DNA of 64,000 bases from NCBI RefSeq assembly GCF_009618275.1, contig NZ_WIAD01000021.1, forward strand, positions 26,717 to 90,716, in the 5' to 3' direction. The translations under genes and the position numbers were made by a program. The stretch is from Roseimaritima sediminicola (lineage in GTDB: Bacteria > Planctomycetota > Planctomycetia > Pirellulales > Pirellulaceae). This document shows, piece by piece, positions 35,801-43,317 of this stretch. Below the pieces are notes generated by a model. That model was not told the DNA's origin. It saw only the letters and a list, made by a program, of their open reading frames with translations, and ran no database searches. The stretch's first letter is position 1, and the number at the start of each line of letters is the position of its first letter.

Positions 35801-36260
35801 CGAAGGGCACAAGGCGCTGGTCTTCTCGCAGTTCACCTCGCTGCTTGCCCTGGTTCGTCAGGAGCTGGACGAGCGCGGGTGGAAGTACGAGTACCTCGAC
35901 GGCAAGACGCGCAAGCGGGCCGAGAAGGTCAAGCGATTCCAGGAGGACGACGAGTGCCCGTTGTTCCTGATCAGTCTGAAAGCGGGCGGCCACGGACTGA
36001 ACCTGACGGCGGCCGACTACGTGTTCATCATGGACCCCTGGTGGAATCCGGCGGTGGAGTCGCAAGCGATCGACCGCGCCCACCGCATGGGCCAGACCAA
36101 GCCGGTCGTGGCCTACCGCATGATCTGCCGCGACACGGTCGAAGACAAAATCGTCGCCCTGCAGTCCTCCAAACGCGAGCTGGCCGACGCGATCATCTCG
36201 CAGGAGAAGAGTTTGATCAGCGACCTGACCAGCGACGACCTGCGGATGTTGTTTGAGTAA
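32877..36260 (+). CDS. SWIM zinc-finger SNF2/Swi2-family helicase
   Basis: A 1127-residue protein of the bacterial SNF2 helicase group with an N-terminal SWIM zinc finger (CECSTWQRGYTCRHVWAV, about residues 69-86). A long middle region of bacterial SNF2 type follows. The ATPase starts near residue 620 with RDYQQLGLGWFQFLQEF. Helicase motifs: I DDMGLGKTIQVLAML, II DEAQAIKNP, III LAMTGTPIENHLGDLWSLFD, V GGHGLNLTAADYVF and VI QAIDRAHRMGQTKPV. Between motifs I and Ia lies a repetitive insertion of about 40 residues built from ASKND-like units (34919-35040). ATG 32877 is preferred over TTG 32865. The likely role is ATP-driven remodelling of DNA-protein complexes, such as stalled RNA polymerase. 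Confidence 0.93.
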   Translation: MEATLADYCEPRLADRERMAGEHLASRGGVQTLQLGTGGVRAYVSEQRGNFHKVEMSFGLTLQGYLEAGCECSTWQRGYTCRHVWAVASHLPPVDPDLVKRGSLQIVEILGGKISIGDPIVNNTNGSGKKKKGRSTPLWQKQLQKLGEFAAPDEEDAAERLQEVLQVGSRCWFVLNVPDHSDNECLTINLYQASRKQNGEWGKPTSATLDIDDMDEIVDAADAIAVRLLEPVQENAYGYRYHMRSRVGKFTVRPETAALAMQAMSATGRLVWDMGSGRSLVEPHGLKWDGGEPFRLVVRVAPHTTEDGKKRIRVSPVLVRGEDRAELDDALLVSESGVVVFPQRACPLDVTHTELIQQWRGTGAIDVPSRSISKLMETIAGWGSVRVELDPELPVSLDRLEPRPRLHLSSESGKDKHLVAAVQMCYGEQVFAFGGGPAAVWDKSNKQFQQRDLDAEQRLVDQLPRERFFDHGYNDIKVLRKALPALVSELSEAGWDVVADGNALRRAGSFQVAVNSEQDWFDLDATADFDGVQVALPELLSAARKGQNFVVLDDGTHGILPEQWLSQFAGLDKTGEVAEDSIRFTKTQALLLDALLSQQEEVALDRAFRAWCEKLNSFEGIRPVPAPADFQGSLRDYQQLGLGWFQFLQEFQLGGCLADDMGLGKTIQVLAMLAQRYGAASGKHDGKASKNDDAASKNDAKASKSGDAASKSDAAGDDTADERRPSLIVVPKSLIFNWLEEAARFTPQLRMLNYTGTGRGELREQFSEVDCIVTTYGTVRNDAKFLHEQAFDYVILDEAQAIKNPASLSAKATRVLRCDHRLAMTGTPIENHLGDLWSLFDFLNPGMLGQAIGDPSKAGTDRQRLEHISTALRPFILRRTKEQVLTELPAKTEQTLYCDMHSKQNKLYGELRDHYRTMLSDKIKTEGLAKSKIHVLEALLRLRQAACDPRLVDRKSDVHGAKIARLLEQLEEVVSEGHKALVFSQFTSLLALVRQELDERGWKYEYLDGKTRKRAEKVKRFQEDDECPLFLISLKAGGHGLNLTAADYVFIMDPWWNPAVESQAIDRAHRMGQTKPVVAYRMICRDTVEDKIVALQSSKRELADAIISQEKSLISDLTSDDLRMLFE

Positions 36261-36340
36261 CGGGCCGCGAAATGGTAATGCTTGCCCTGTCTGGGGTATT
36301 GTGAAAACGTCACCACGCGTGAAGCGTTTCTTACCATTCC

Positions 36341-36389
36341 ACACCCTCCCGCTCCGCGGGAGGGTCGGCCTCTCAGGGCCGGGGAGGGC
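36341..36389. repeat. Left 49-bp inverted repeat of the DUF559 cassette
   Basis: It contains two adjacent hairpins: CCCTCCCGC-TCC-GCGGGAGGG and CGGCC-TCTCAG-GGCCG. It matches the reverse complement of 36806-36854 at 44 of 49 positions. The five differences are the 3-nt loop of the first hairpin and one compensatory base pair (C-G versus G-C) in the second stem. The DUF559 start codon is 8 bp further in. Confidence 0.85.
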
Positions 36390-36396
36390 ATCAACC

Positions 36397-36822
36397 ATGT
36401 CTGGACGTAAAACCGAGCGAGCACGAAGGCTGCGCGAACGAGCGACGAAATCGGAAAACTTGCTTTGGGGCGTGCTGCGTGCTCGGCAGCTGTGCGGTTT
36501 GAAGTTTCGCCGCCAGCATGATATCGGGCCGTTCTACGTTGACTTTGCTTGTGTATCAAAAATGCTAGTTGTCGAGATCGATGGGGGATACCACGATGCG
36601 ATCGGGCAAGCCGACCTCGATCGTGAAGCGTTCTTGCGTGAAGCGGGTTGGGATGTCATCCGATTTCACGATCGGGATGTTGAGCGGGATGCTGAATCAG
36701 TGGCCCGGGGCATCGCTCGCCATTTAGGGTTGGAGTATCGATTTGCGAAGAGAGCGCAAACGGGGTCGGGGATCCGCCGGATGAAGTCAGCACGGCGGAA
36801 TATCGGCCCTCCCCGGGCCTGA
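36397..36822 (+). CDS. DUF559 (Vsr-like) endonuclease domain protein
   Basis: A 141-residue protein of the DUF559/MTES_1575 group, related to very-short-patch (Vsr) repair endonucleases of the PD-(D/E)XK fold. Seen are the N-terminal basic helix (RKTERARRLRERATKSENLL), LLWGVLRARQLCGLKFRRQH, the catalytic-core pattern GPFYVDFACVSKMLVVEIDG (Asp in YVDFAC, Glu-Ile-Asp) then YHDAIGQADLDREAFLREAG and WDVIRFHDRDV. ATG 36397 is used; the frame is open further upstream to 36253 but only through repeat. The gene fills a cassette between 49-bp inverted repeats, and its last 6 codons run into the right repeat. This layout suggests that the nuclease moves or maintains the cassette; its activity is unknown. 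Confidence 0.88.
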   Translation: MSGRKTERARRLRERATKSENLLWGVLRARQLCGLKFRRQHDIGPFYVDFACVSKMLVVEIDGGYHDAIGQADLDREAFLREAGWDVIRFHDRDVERDAESVARGIARHLGLEYRFAKRAQTGSGIRRMKSARRNIGPPRA

Positions 36823-36854
36823 GAGCCCGACCCTCCCGCTCCGCGGGAGGGTGT
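36806..36854. repeat. Right 49-bp inverted repeat of the DUF559 cassette
   Basis: Inverted partner of 36341-36389. The first hairpin keeps the TCC loop in plus orientation. The second stem reads GGGC-TCTCAG... GCCC on the complementary strand, the compensatory version of the left arm. It is followed by a 16-bp direct duplication (CGGGAGGGTGTAGGCG twice, about 36845-36874) that reaches the serS stop codon. Confidence 0.85.
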
Positions 36855-36876
36855 AGGCGCGGGAGGGTGTAGGCGC

Positions 36877-38151
36877 TCAACCGATTCTTTCCTTGCCCAT
36901 CCAGGGCTGGAGCACCTTGGGGATGTTGATGGTGCCGTCGGCCCGTTGGTGGTTCTCCAGGATCGCGATCATGGCTCGCCCGGTCGCCACGGCCGTGCCG
37001 TTCAGGGTGTGAGCGAACTGGGTGCCCTTCTGGCCCGCGGTCTTGAAGCGGATGTCCAGGCGTCGCGCCTGGTAATCGGTGCAGTTGCTGGTGCTGGTCA
37101 CTTCGCCCCACTGTCCGCCGTCGCCGCGGCCCGGCATCCAGGCTTCCAGGTCGTACTTGCGGTAGGCCGGTCCGCCCAGGTCGCCGCTGGCCGTGTCGAT
37201 GACGCGGTAGGGCACTTCCAACGCGTCGAACAGGTCGCATTCGATCTGCCGCATCTCCTCGTGCAGGTCGTCGCTTTGATCGGGGCCGGCGAAGGCAAAC
37301 ATTTCGACTTTGGTAAACTGGTGCACGCGATACAGTCCCTTCGATGCCCGACCGGCCGCCCCGGCCTCGGTCCGAAAGCAGTGGCTCAGCCCGCACAGCT
37401 TTATCGGCAATTGTTCGGCGTCCAGCGTCTGGCCGGCCAGCATCCCGCCGAGGGTGATCTCGGCCGTGGCGACCAGATTCAACTCGGTGTTCTCGATCGC
37501 GTAGATCTGCGTTTCCGGGCCGCGCGGGTTGAAGCCGGTGCCGTGAAGGATCTCGGTCAGGGCCAGGTCCGGCGTGGTGACCGGCGTAAAGCCGCGCTCC
37601 GACAGCAGGGAGACGGCGTATTGTTGGAGGGCCAAGTCGAGGCGGACCGCGTCGTTTTTCAAAAAGTAGAACCCCGCTCCGGCCACCCGAGCTCCGGCTT
37701 CGAAATCGAATAGGTCGTGCCGCTCGCCCAGTTCCAGATGGTCCAGCGGCTGGAAGTCGAAACTGCACACGGGCGTCTTGCCCAGCCCCAGCTCCCGGGC
37801 GTCGTCTTCACCACCGGTGGGCACGTCGGCATGGGTGAGGTTGGGAATCAACCGCTGGATCTCCAGGATCTGCTGTTCCAGCTGGTCGTGTTCTTTCTGA
37901 GCCGCGTCTTTGGCATCGCGCAGCTCGCGGCCGCGGGCGATCGTCTCCTGACGCTGGGCATCATCCTTGGCCTTGCCGATCTGCTTGCTGACCTCGTTGG
38001 CCTGGCGGTTCAGTTCCTGGGTCTGCTGGAGTTTGGCGAGCCGCTGCCGTTCCAACTCGACCAGCGAATCGACATCGCAGTCGACTCCGCGGCGGTGGCA
38101 GTTCTCTTTGACAGCGTCGGCGTTTTCAACAATGGTTTTGCGATCGAGCAT
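36877..38151 (-). CDS. serS: Serine-tRNA ligase
   Basis: A 424-residue class II aminoacyl-tRNA synthetase that charges tRNA-Ser and tRNA-Sec. The ATG at 38149-38151 starts MLDRKTIVENADAVKENCHR. The long antiparallel coiled-coil arm that binds the tRNA long variable arm spans about residues 30-105 (SLVELERQRLAKLQQTQELN). The catalytic domain has TPDLALTEILHGTGF, motif 2 LSHCFRTEAGAAGR and motif 3 GTAVATGRAMIAILENHQ. Length is normal. The start codon directly abuts a CCAACAA heptamer satellite as in gltX, with no Shine-Dalgarno site. The 3' end touches the DUF559 cassette. Confidence 0.96.
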   Translation of the reverse strand: MLDRKTIVENADAVKENCHRRGVDCDVDSLVELERQRLAKLQQTQELNRQANEVSKQIGKAKDDAQRQETIARGRELRDAKDAAQKEHDQLEQQILEIQRLIPNLTHADVPTGGEDDARELGLGKTPVCSFDFQPLDHLELGERHDLFDFEAGARVAGAGFYFLKNDAVRLDLALQQYAVSLLSERGFTPVTTPDLALTEILHGTGFNPRGPETQIYAIENTELNLVATAEITLGGMLAGQTLDAEQLPIKLCGLSHCFRTEAGAAGRASKGLYRVHQFTKVEMFAFAGPDQSDDLHEEMRQIECDLFDALEVPYRVIDTASGDLGGPAYRKYDLEAWMPGRGDGGQWGEVTSTSNCTDYQARRLDIRFKTAGQKGTQFAHTLNGTAVATGRAMIAILENHQRADGTINIPKVLQPWMGKERIG

Positions 38152-38645
<494 letters not shown>

Positions 38646-40049
38646 TCAGCTTTGTTCCGGTTTCAGTTTTCCGAGTTCTCGCCACAGGTGGGCGCTGGCT
38701 TTGATGCCGCGGTGGTAATCGGCCAGGCAGAATTTCTCGTTGGGGCTGTGGGCGTTGTCGTCGGCCAACCCCCAGCCCAGCAGCAAGCAATCCGCGCCCA
38801 GCGTCTCCTGGAATTTTTGCACGATCGGGATCGAGCCGCCTTCGCGGATCATCACCGGCGGTTTGCCAAAGGCCGCGCCGAGCGCGGTTTTGGCGGCGGC
38901 CACGTAGGGGCTGTCCAGCGAGGCGACCAAGCCGGGCGCGCCGTGGTCCCGCTCGACGCTCGCTCGCACGCCTTCGGGGCAATGCGCCGCGACGTGTCGC
39001 TCGAGCGCATCGGCGATTTTTTCCGGGTCCTGATTCGGCACCAAGCGGCAACTGAGCTTGGCCGAGGCGACCGCCGGGATGATGGTTTTGACGCCCGGGC
39101 CCTGGTGGCCGCAGGTCAGGCCGTTGACGTCCAGGGTGGGGCGTGCCCATTTGCGTTCCAGGGCGGTGTAGCCCTCTTCGCCCGCCAACGCATCGACGCC
39201 CAGCGAGCGGGCGAAGTCTGCTTCGGAGAAGGGCAGGGCGGCGAACTGCTCGCGTTCTTCTTCGGAGAGCGGCAGCACGTCGTCGTAGAAACCGTCCAGC
39301 TGGATGCGGCCAGAATCGTCGATCATGGAAGCGATCAACTGGCACAGGGCGACGCCGGGATTGCGGACCGCCCCGCCGAAGGAGCCGCTGTGGAGGTCCT
39401 GCTGGGGGCCTTGGACGGTCAGTTCGAAGGTCGCGATGCCGCGCAGGCCGTAGGTAATCGCCGGTTGGCCTTCGGCGAATTGGCTGCTGTCGCTGATCAC
39501 AATCACGTCGCAGGCCAGGCGATCCGCCAATTCGGGCAGCATCCGTTCCAGGTTTTCGCTGCCGACTTCCTCCTCGCCCTCGATCAGAAACTTCACCTGC
39601 AGCGGCAGCGGTTGGCCGGTTTCCAGCAAGCGTAGCACGGCCTGGATGTGGGTCAGAACCTGGCCCTTGTCATCGGTTGCGCCGCGAGCGTAGATGTTGC
39701 CGTCGCGGATATCCGGCTGGAAGGGCGGGGTGATCCAGTGGTCGAGCGGTTCGGGCGGCTGGACGTCGTAGTGCCCATAAACCAGGGCGACGGGGGCGCC
39801 GGGCACCGCAGGCGTTTCGGCATAGACCATCGGGTGGCCCTGGGTTTCGATCCACTGCACCTCCAGTCCGGCGGCCTGGAAGCGATTCTCCACCCAGCGG
39901 CCGGCCTCACGCACCCGGTCGGTGGCCTGCGGATCGCTGCTGACGCTAGCAATACGCAGCCATTCCAGCAGGTCCTCGGTATGGGCCTGTTGCTTCTGGT
40001 CCAGCAGGTTTTCGATGTTCTTGATAGGCTCGGTGGAGGGGTCGTTCAC
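38646..40049 (-). CDS. M20 family dipeptidase
   Basis: A 467-residue zinc peptidase of the M20 dipeptidase (CNDP-like) group. Seen are metal motif ALVYGHYDVQPPEP, GNIYARGATDDKGQVLTHI (bridging Asp), catalytic LIEGEEEVGSENLE, AITYGLRGIATFELTVQGP and DLHSGSFGGAVRNP for the lid/dimer domain, and C-terminal IREGGSIPIV and AHSPNEKF. It hydrolyses dipeptides in the cytoplasm. The GTG at 40049 (VNDPSTEPIKNIENLL) is the preferred start; a TTG at 40121 would add 24 atypical residues. It is divergent from clpS. Confidence 0.9.
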   Translation of the reverse strand: MNDPSTEPIKNIENLLDQKQQAHTEDLLEWLRIASVSSDPQATDRVREAGRWVENRFQAAGLEVQWIETQGHPMVYAETPAVPGAPVALVYGHYDVQPPEPLDHWITPPFQPDIRDGNIYARGATDDKGQVLTHIQAVLRLLETGQPLPLQVKFLIEGEEEVGSENLERMLPELADRLACDVIVISDSSQFAEGQPAITYGLRGIATFELTVQGPQQDLHSGSFGGAVRNPGVALCQLIASMIDDSGRIQLDGFYDDVLPLSEEEREQFAALPFSEADFARSLGVDALAGEEGYTALERKWARPTLDVNGLTCGHQGPGVKTIIPAVASAKLSCRLVPNQDPEKIADALERHVAAHCPEGVRASVERDHGAPGLVASLDSPYVAAAKTALGAAFGKPPVMIREGGSIPIVQKFQETLGADCLLLGWGLADDNAHSPNEKFCLADYHRGIKASAHLWRELGKLKPEQS

Positions 40050-40237
40050 GTCGTGATTGCCGTTTGCGGAAGGGTTGCGGGATGTGCCGGCGATGCGCCG
40101 TGCACCGGTTATTTTCTGCAAAACGAAGTTGCGGAAAAGACCATAAGTGCTGGTCGGTCCGGCGCCGGTGGCGCTACAATATAGCCAGGAAACCCGTTTT
40201 CGTAGTCATGCGTCGTTATGCGAGAGGATTCAGTCGG

Positions 40238-40591
40238 ATGGCAGAGCTTCAAACAGCGGTCGTCGAACCCACCACCCGTCCCGAGCAGGACGAGAAGCAA
40301 TCGCAATCGCGGCCCAAGCGTCAGCCGCGTTACAACGTGATCCTGTGGGATGATCCGGACCATTCCTACGACTATGTGATCATGATGTTAAAGGAATTGT
40401 TCGGCCATCCGCGCCAGCGCGGCCATCAAATGGCCGAGGAAGTCGATACGACCGGCCGCGTGATCTGCTTGACGACTACCATGGAACACGCTGAACTGAA
40501 GCGTGACCAGATTCATGCCTATGGCTCCGACGAAGGCATCACCCGCTGCAAGGGCAGCATGAGCGCGTCGATCGAGCCGGTGCCCGAGTAA
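40238..40591 (+). CDS. clpS: ATP-dependent Clp protease adaptor ClpS
   Basis: A 117-residue adaptor that delivers N-degron substrates to the ClpAP protease. A disordered N-terminal tail of about 35 residues (EPTTRPEQDEKQSQSRPKRQ) precedes the core RYNVILWDDPDHSYDYVIMM, where the usual NDDxT loop is replaced by DDPDHS. Then come LFGHPRQRGHQMAEEVDTTG, the His/Met pocket region, and VICLTTTMEHAELKRDQIHA. ATG 40238 is chosen over an ATG ten codons upstream (40208). It lies 20 bp upstream of mtaB and is probably co-transcribed. Confidence 0.9.
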   Translation: MAELQTAVVEPTTRPEQDEKQSQSRPKRQPRYNVILWDDPDHSYDYVIMMLKELFGHPRQRGHQMAEEVDTTGRVICLTTTMEHAELKRDQIHAYGSDEGITRCKGSMSASIEPVPE

Positions 40592-40611
40592 GCAGCGAAA
40601 AGCCATAAACT

Positions 40612-41931
40612 ATGTCGGCAAAGATTCGAACCGTAACGCTGGGCTGCAAAGTCAATCAGTACGAGACCGAGCTGGTCCGGCAAGGGTTGACCAGTATCGG
40701 GTTTGCCGATGCCCAGAACCAAGAGCCGGCCGACGTGTGCGTGGTGAACACCTGCACGGTCACGTCCGAGGGGGACGCCAAGAGCCGGCAGATGATCCGC
40801 CGCCTGGCCCGCAAGAACCCCGACGCCAAGATCGTCGTGATGGGTTGCTATGCGACGCGAGCTCCCGAGGAAGTGGCGGACCTGCCGGGGGTCAGCGAGG
40901 TGGTGACCGACAAACGCGAGTTGCCCGACTTGATGACCCGCTTCGGCGTGGTCGATGTGCCCACGGGCCTGGATGGATTTTCCGGACGTCAGCGGGCTTA
41001 CGTCAAAGTCCAGGATGGCTGCCTGCTCCGCTGCAGCTACTGCATCATCCCCAAGGTGCGGCCCGAGCTTTCCAGTCGTGATTCGCAGCACATCGTCGAC
41101 GAGGTCCAGCGGTTGGTCGCCGCCGGTCATCGTGAAGTCGTGTTGACCGGGATTCACCTGGGCCATTACGGCGTCGATTGGAACCGGCACAAGCCGCGTG
41201 AGCAGTGGGTGCGGCTGTCGCACCTGGTCAAGCAATTAGCGGAGTTGCCCGGGGAGTTCCGGATTCGCTTGAGCAGCATCGAAGCCACCGAGGTGACGCG
41301 CGAGTTGATCGGCGTGCTGAAGGACTTTCCCGAACGGATCGTGCCGCATCTGCACGTGTGTTTGCAGAGCGGCAGCGATTCGGTGCTGCGGCGGATGCGA
41401 CGTCGCTGGGGCACGCGGATGTTTCTGGACCGCTGCGAGATGCTCCGCGAAGCCCTCGACCAACCGGCGCTAACGACCGATGTGATCGTCGGCTTTCCCG
41501 GCGAGACCGATGAGGAATTCGAACAGACGCTGGAAACCTGCCGGCGGGCGCGGTTCAGCAAAGTCCACGTGTTTCCGTTCAGCCGCCGCCGGGGCACGCC
41601 CGCCGCGGAGATGGAAGACCAGGTCGACAAGGACGTCCAGGCCGATCGCGTGGCCCGGCTGATCGAGCTGGAAACGGAACTGCGCCGAGATTATTTCCGT
41701 TCTCTGGTGGGCCGCCGCGTGCAGTTGTTGGTCGAAACGGCTCGGGGGTTCACCGGGATTGGTGACGGTTCCGCCGGCGGCGTAGCTGGCGGCGGGTCGC
41801 AGTACCTGATGCGGGGCACCTCGTGCCGGTACGCGCCGGTCGAGCTGTTTGCCGACCAGCCGGCCGCACCGGGCACGCTGATCGACGTCCAGGTCCAGGC
41901 CGCCGACGACCAGCGGCTGTTGGGGCGATAA
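40612..41931 (+). CDS. mtaB: tRNA t6A37 methylthiotransferase MtaB
   Basis: A 439-residue radical-SAM methylthiotransferase converting t6A37 to ms2t6A in ANN-decoding tRNAs. The N-terminal UPF0004 domain has VTLGCKVNQYETELVRQGL, the NTCTVT motif and MGCYATRAP, whose Cys residues bind the auxiliary 4Fe-4S cluster. The radical-SAM CX3CX2C is DGCLLRCSYCIIPKVRPE. HLHVCLQSGSDSVLRRMRR and VIVGFPGETDEEF follow, and a C-terminal TRAM domain ends the protein. The LGCKVN start distinguishes MtaB from MiaB and RimO. Length is typical. Confidence 0.94.
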   Translation: MSAKIRTVTLGCKVNQYETELVRQGLTSIGFADAQNQEPADVCVVNTCTVTSEGDAKSRQMIRRLARKNPDAKIVVMGCYATRAPEEVADLPGVSEVVTDKRELPDLMTRFGVVDVPTGLDGFSGRQRAYVKVQDGCLLRCSYCIIPKVRPELSSRDSQHIVDEVQRLVAAGHREVVLTGIHLGHYGVDWNRHKPREQWVRLSHLVKQLAELPGEFRIRLSSIEATEVTRELIGVLKDFPERIVPHLHVCLQSGSDSVLRRMRRRWGTRMFLDRCEMLREALDQPALTTDVIVGFPGETDEEFEQTLETCRRARFSKVHVFPFSRRRGTPAAEMEDQVDKDVQADRVARLIELETELRRDYFRSLVGRRVQLLVETARGFTGIGDGSAGGVAGGGSQYLMRGTSCRYAPVELFADQPAAPGTLIDVQVQAADDQRLLGR

Positions 41932-42027
41932 AGTTTTCGACCGGGCCGCTCAAACTCCCTGGGCGAGGTAGAATCGGGTGTGCTGGATAGGCATCGGTTC
42001 TCTGGGAATGTTCACAGGCGGTTTTTC

Positions 42028-43317
42028 ATGAAGCGGTTTGGTGCGTTGGTATGTTGGGCAGGGTGGGGCATGGTCTGCTGTGTGGCTCAGGAACCGGCCC
42101 CGGCGCCGGTGATCGTCGCGGAGGTGTTCGAACGTACGGTCCAGCCCCAGGCGACGTATGTGGCGGAGATCCTGCCAAATCGCCGAGCCGTGATCGGCAG
42201 CGCGGTCGATGGGCGTGTGGAAACCTTTCAGGTCGATGCCGGCCAACCGGTCCAGCAAGGCGATACGCTGGCCACGATCCTGAGTGCCACGATCCGGATC
42301 GAGCTGGCCGCGGCCGAGGCCGAGCGGGATCTGCGAGACGCGGAGCGGAAAGAGCTGGAGAACGGTTCGCTGCCCGAAGAGATCGCGTTGGCCAAGGCAC
42401 AATTGGCCGCTGCCCAGGCGGCGGCGGAGTACGCCAAGTCGCGGCTGAGCCGGGCCGAGACGTTGTATCAAGCCCAGGCCGGGTTGTCGGCCGAGGAATA
42501 TGGCGCCGTGCGGTCGCAATCGCTGCGGGCCGCGGCCGCCCTCGACGAAGCTCGCAATCAGTTGCAATTGGTCGAAGACGGGCCGCGAGCCGAAAAGTTG
42601 GCGCAGGCCGAAGCCCGCTTTCGGATGCAGGAACAGGTGGTCGCGGGGATCGAAGATCGGATCCGGAAATACACGCTGCGGGCCCCCTTCGAGGGATTCG
42701 TCTCACGCGAACAAACCGAGGTCGGTGCCTGGCTGAAGCAGGGCGACGCGGTGGCCGAAGTGATCGAGATCGATCCGGTAGAGGTCGTGGTCAACGTCCC
42801 CGAAACCGCGATCTCGCACGTCCGGCTGGAGCACGAGTGTGAAATCCAAGTCGCCGCCCTGCCGGGGCGCCGCTTCGTCGGCACGGTCGCTTCCATCGTT
42901 CCTCAAGGCGATTCCCAGTCGCGTTCCTTTCCCGTCAAAATTCGCGTGCCCAACCCGACCGAGGATCCCCAGTCGCGGTTGATGCCCGGCATGCTGGCTC
43001 GGGTGACACTGCCCACCGGCCCCGAATCCACCTCGCTGTTGGTGCCCAAGGACGGGTTGAATCTGGCCGGCGATGCGGCCACAGCCATGAAGGTTGTCGG
43101 TGATAAAGTCGTTGCCGTGCCGGTTCGCAAGGGCGCCGCCTTTGGCGAACTGATCCAGGTCACCTCGGTCGACCCCGATGCGCTTCAGGCCGGTGACACG
43201 ATTGTCGTGCGCGGCAACGAACGCCTCCGGCCCGGACAAGCCGTGGCGATCCGCAACACCATCGATTCCGCCGAATTCCTTCCCGAAACGAAAAACCCCG
43301 CCCGGACCCAGCCATGA
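42028..43317 (+). CDS. RND efflux periplasmic adaptor (membrane fusion protein)
   Basis: A 429-residue HlyD/AcrA-family adaptor. ATG 42028 starts a signal (KRFGALVCWAGWGMVCCVAQ). The barrel-sandwich half motif VDGRVETFQVDAGQPVQQGD is followed by a long helical hairpin (AAAEAERDLRDAERKELENG to about residue 205), the second half-motif YTLRAPFEGFVSREQTEVGA and a beta barrel with IEIDPVEVVVNVPE. It bridges the inner-membrane pump to an outer-membrane channel. It overlaps the permease gene by 4 bp (ATGA). No TolC-like gene is adjacent. Confidence 0.9.
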   Translation: MKRFGALVCWAGWGMVCCVAQEPAPAPVIVAEVFERTVQPQATYVAEILPNRRAVIGSAVDGRVETFQVDAGQPVQQGDTLATILSATIRIELAAAEAERDLRDAERKELENGSLPEEIALAKAQLAAAQAAAEYAKSRLSRAETLYQAQAGLSAEEYGAVRSQSLRAAAALDEARNQLQLVEDGPRAEKLAQAEARFRMQEQVVAGIEDRIRKYTLRAPFEGFVSREQTEVGAWLKQGDAVAEVIEIDPVEVVVNVPETAISHVRLEHECEIQVAALPGRRFVGTVASIVPQGDSQSRSFPVKIRVPNPTEDPQSRLMPGMLARVTLPTGPESTSLLVPKDGLNLAGDAATAMKVVGDKVVAVPVRKGAAFGELIQVTSVDPDALQAGDTIVVRGNERLRPGQAVAIRNTIDSAEFLPETKNPARTQP

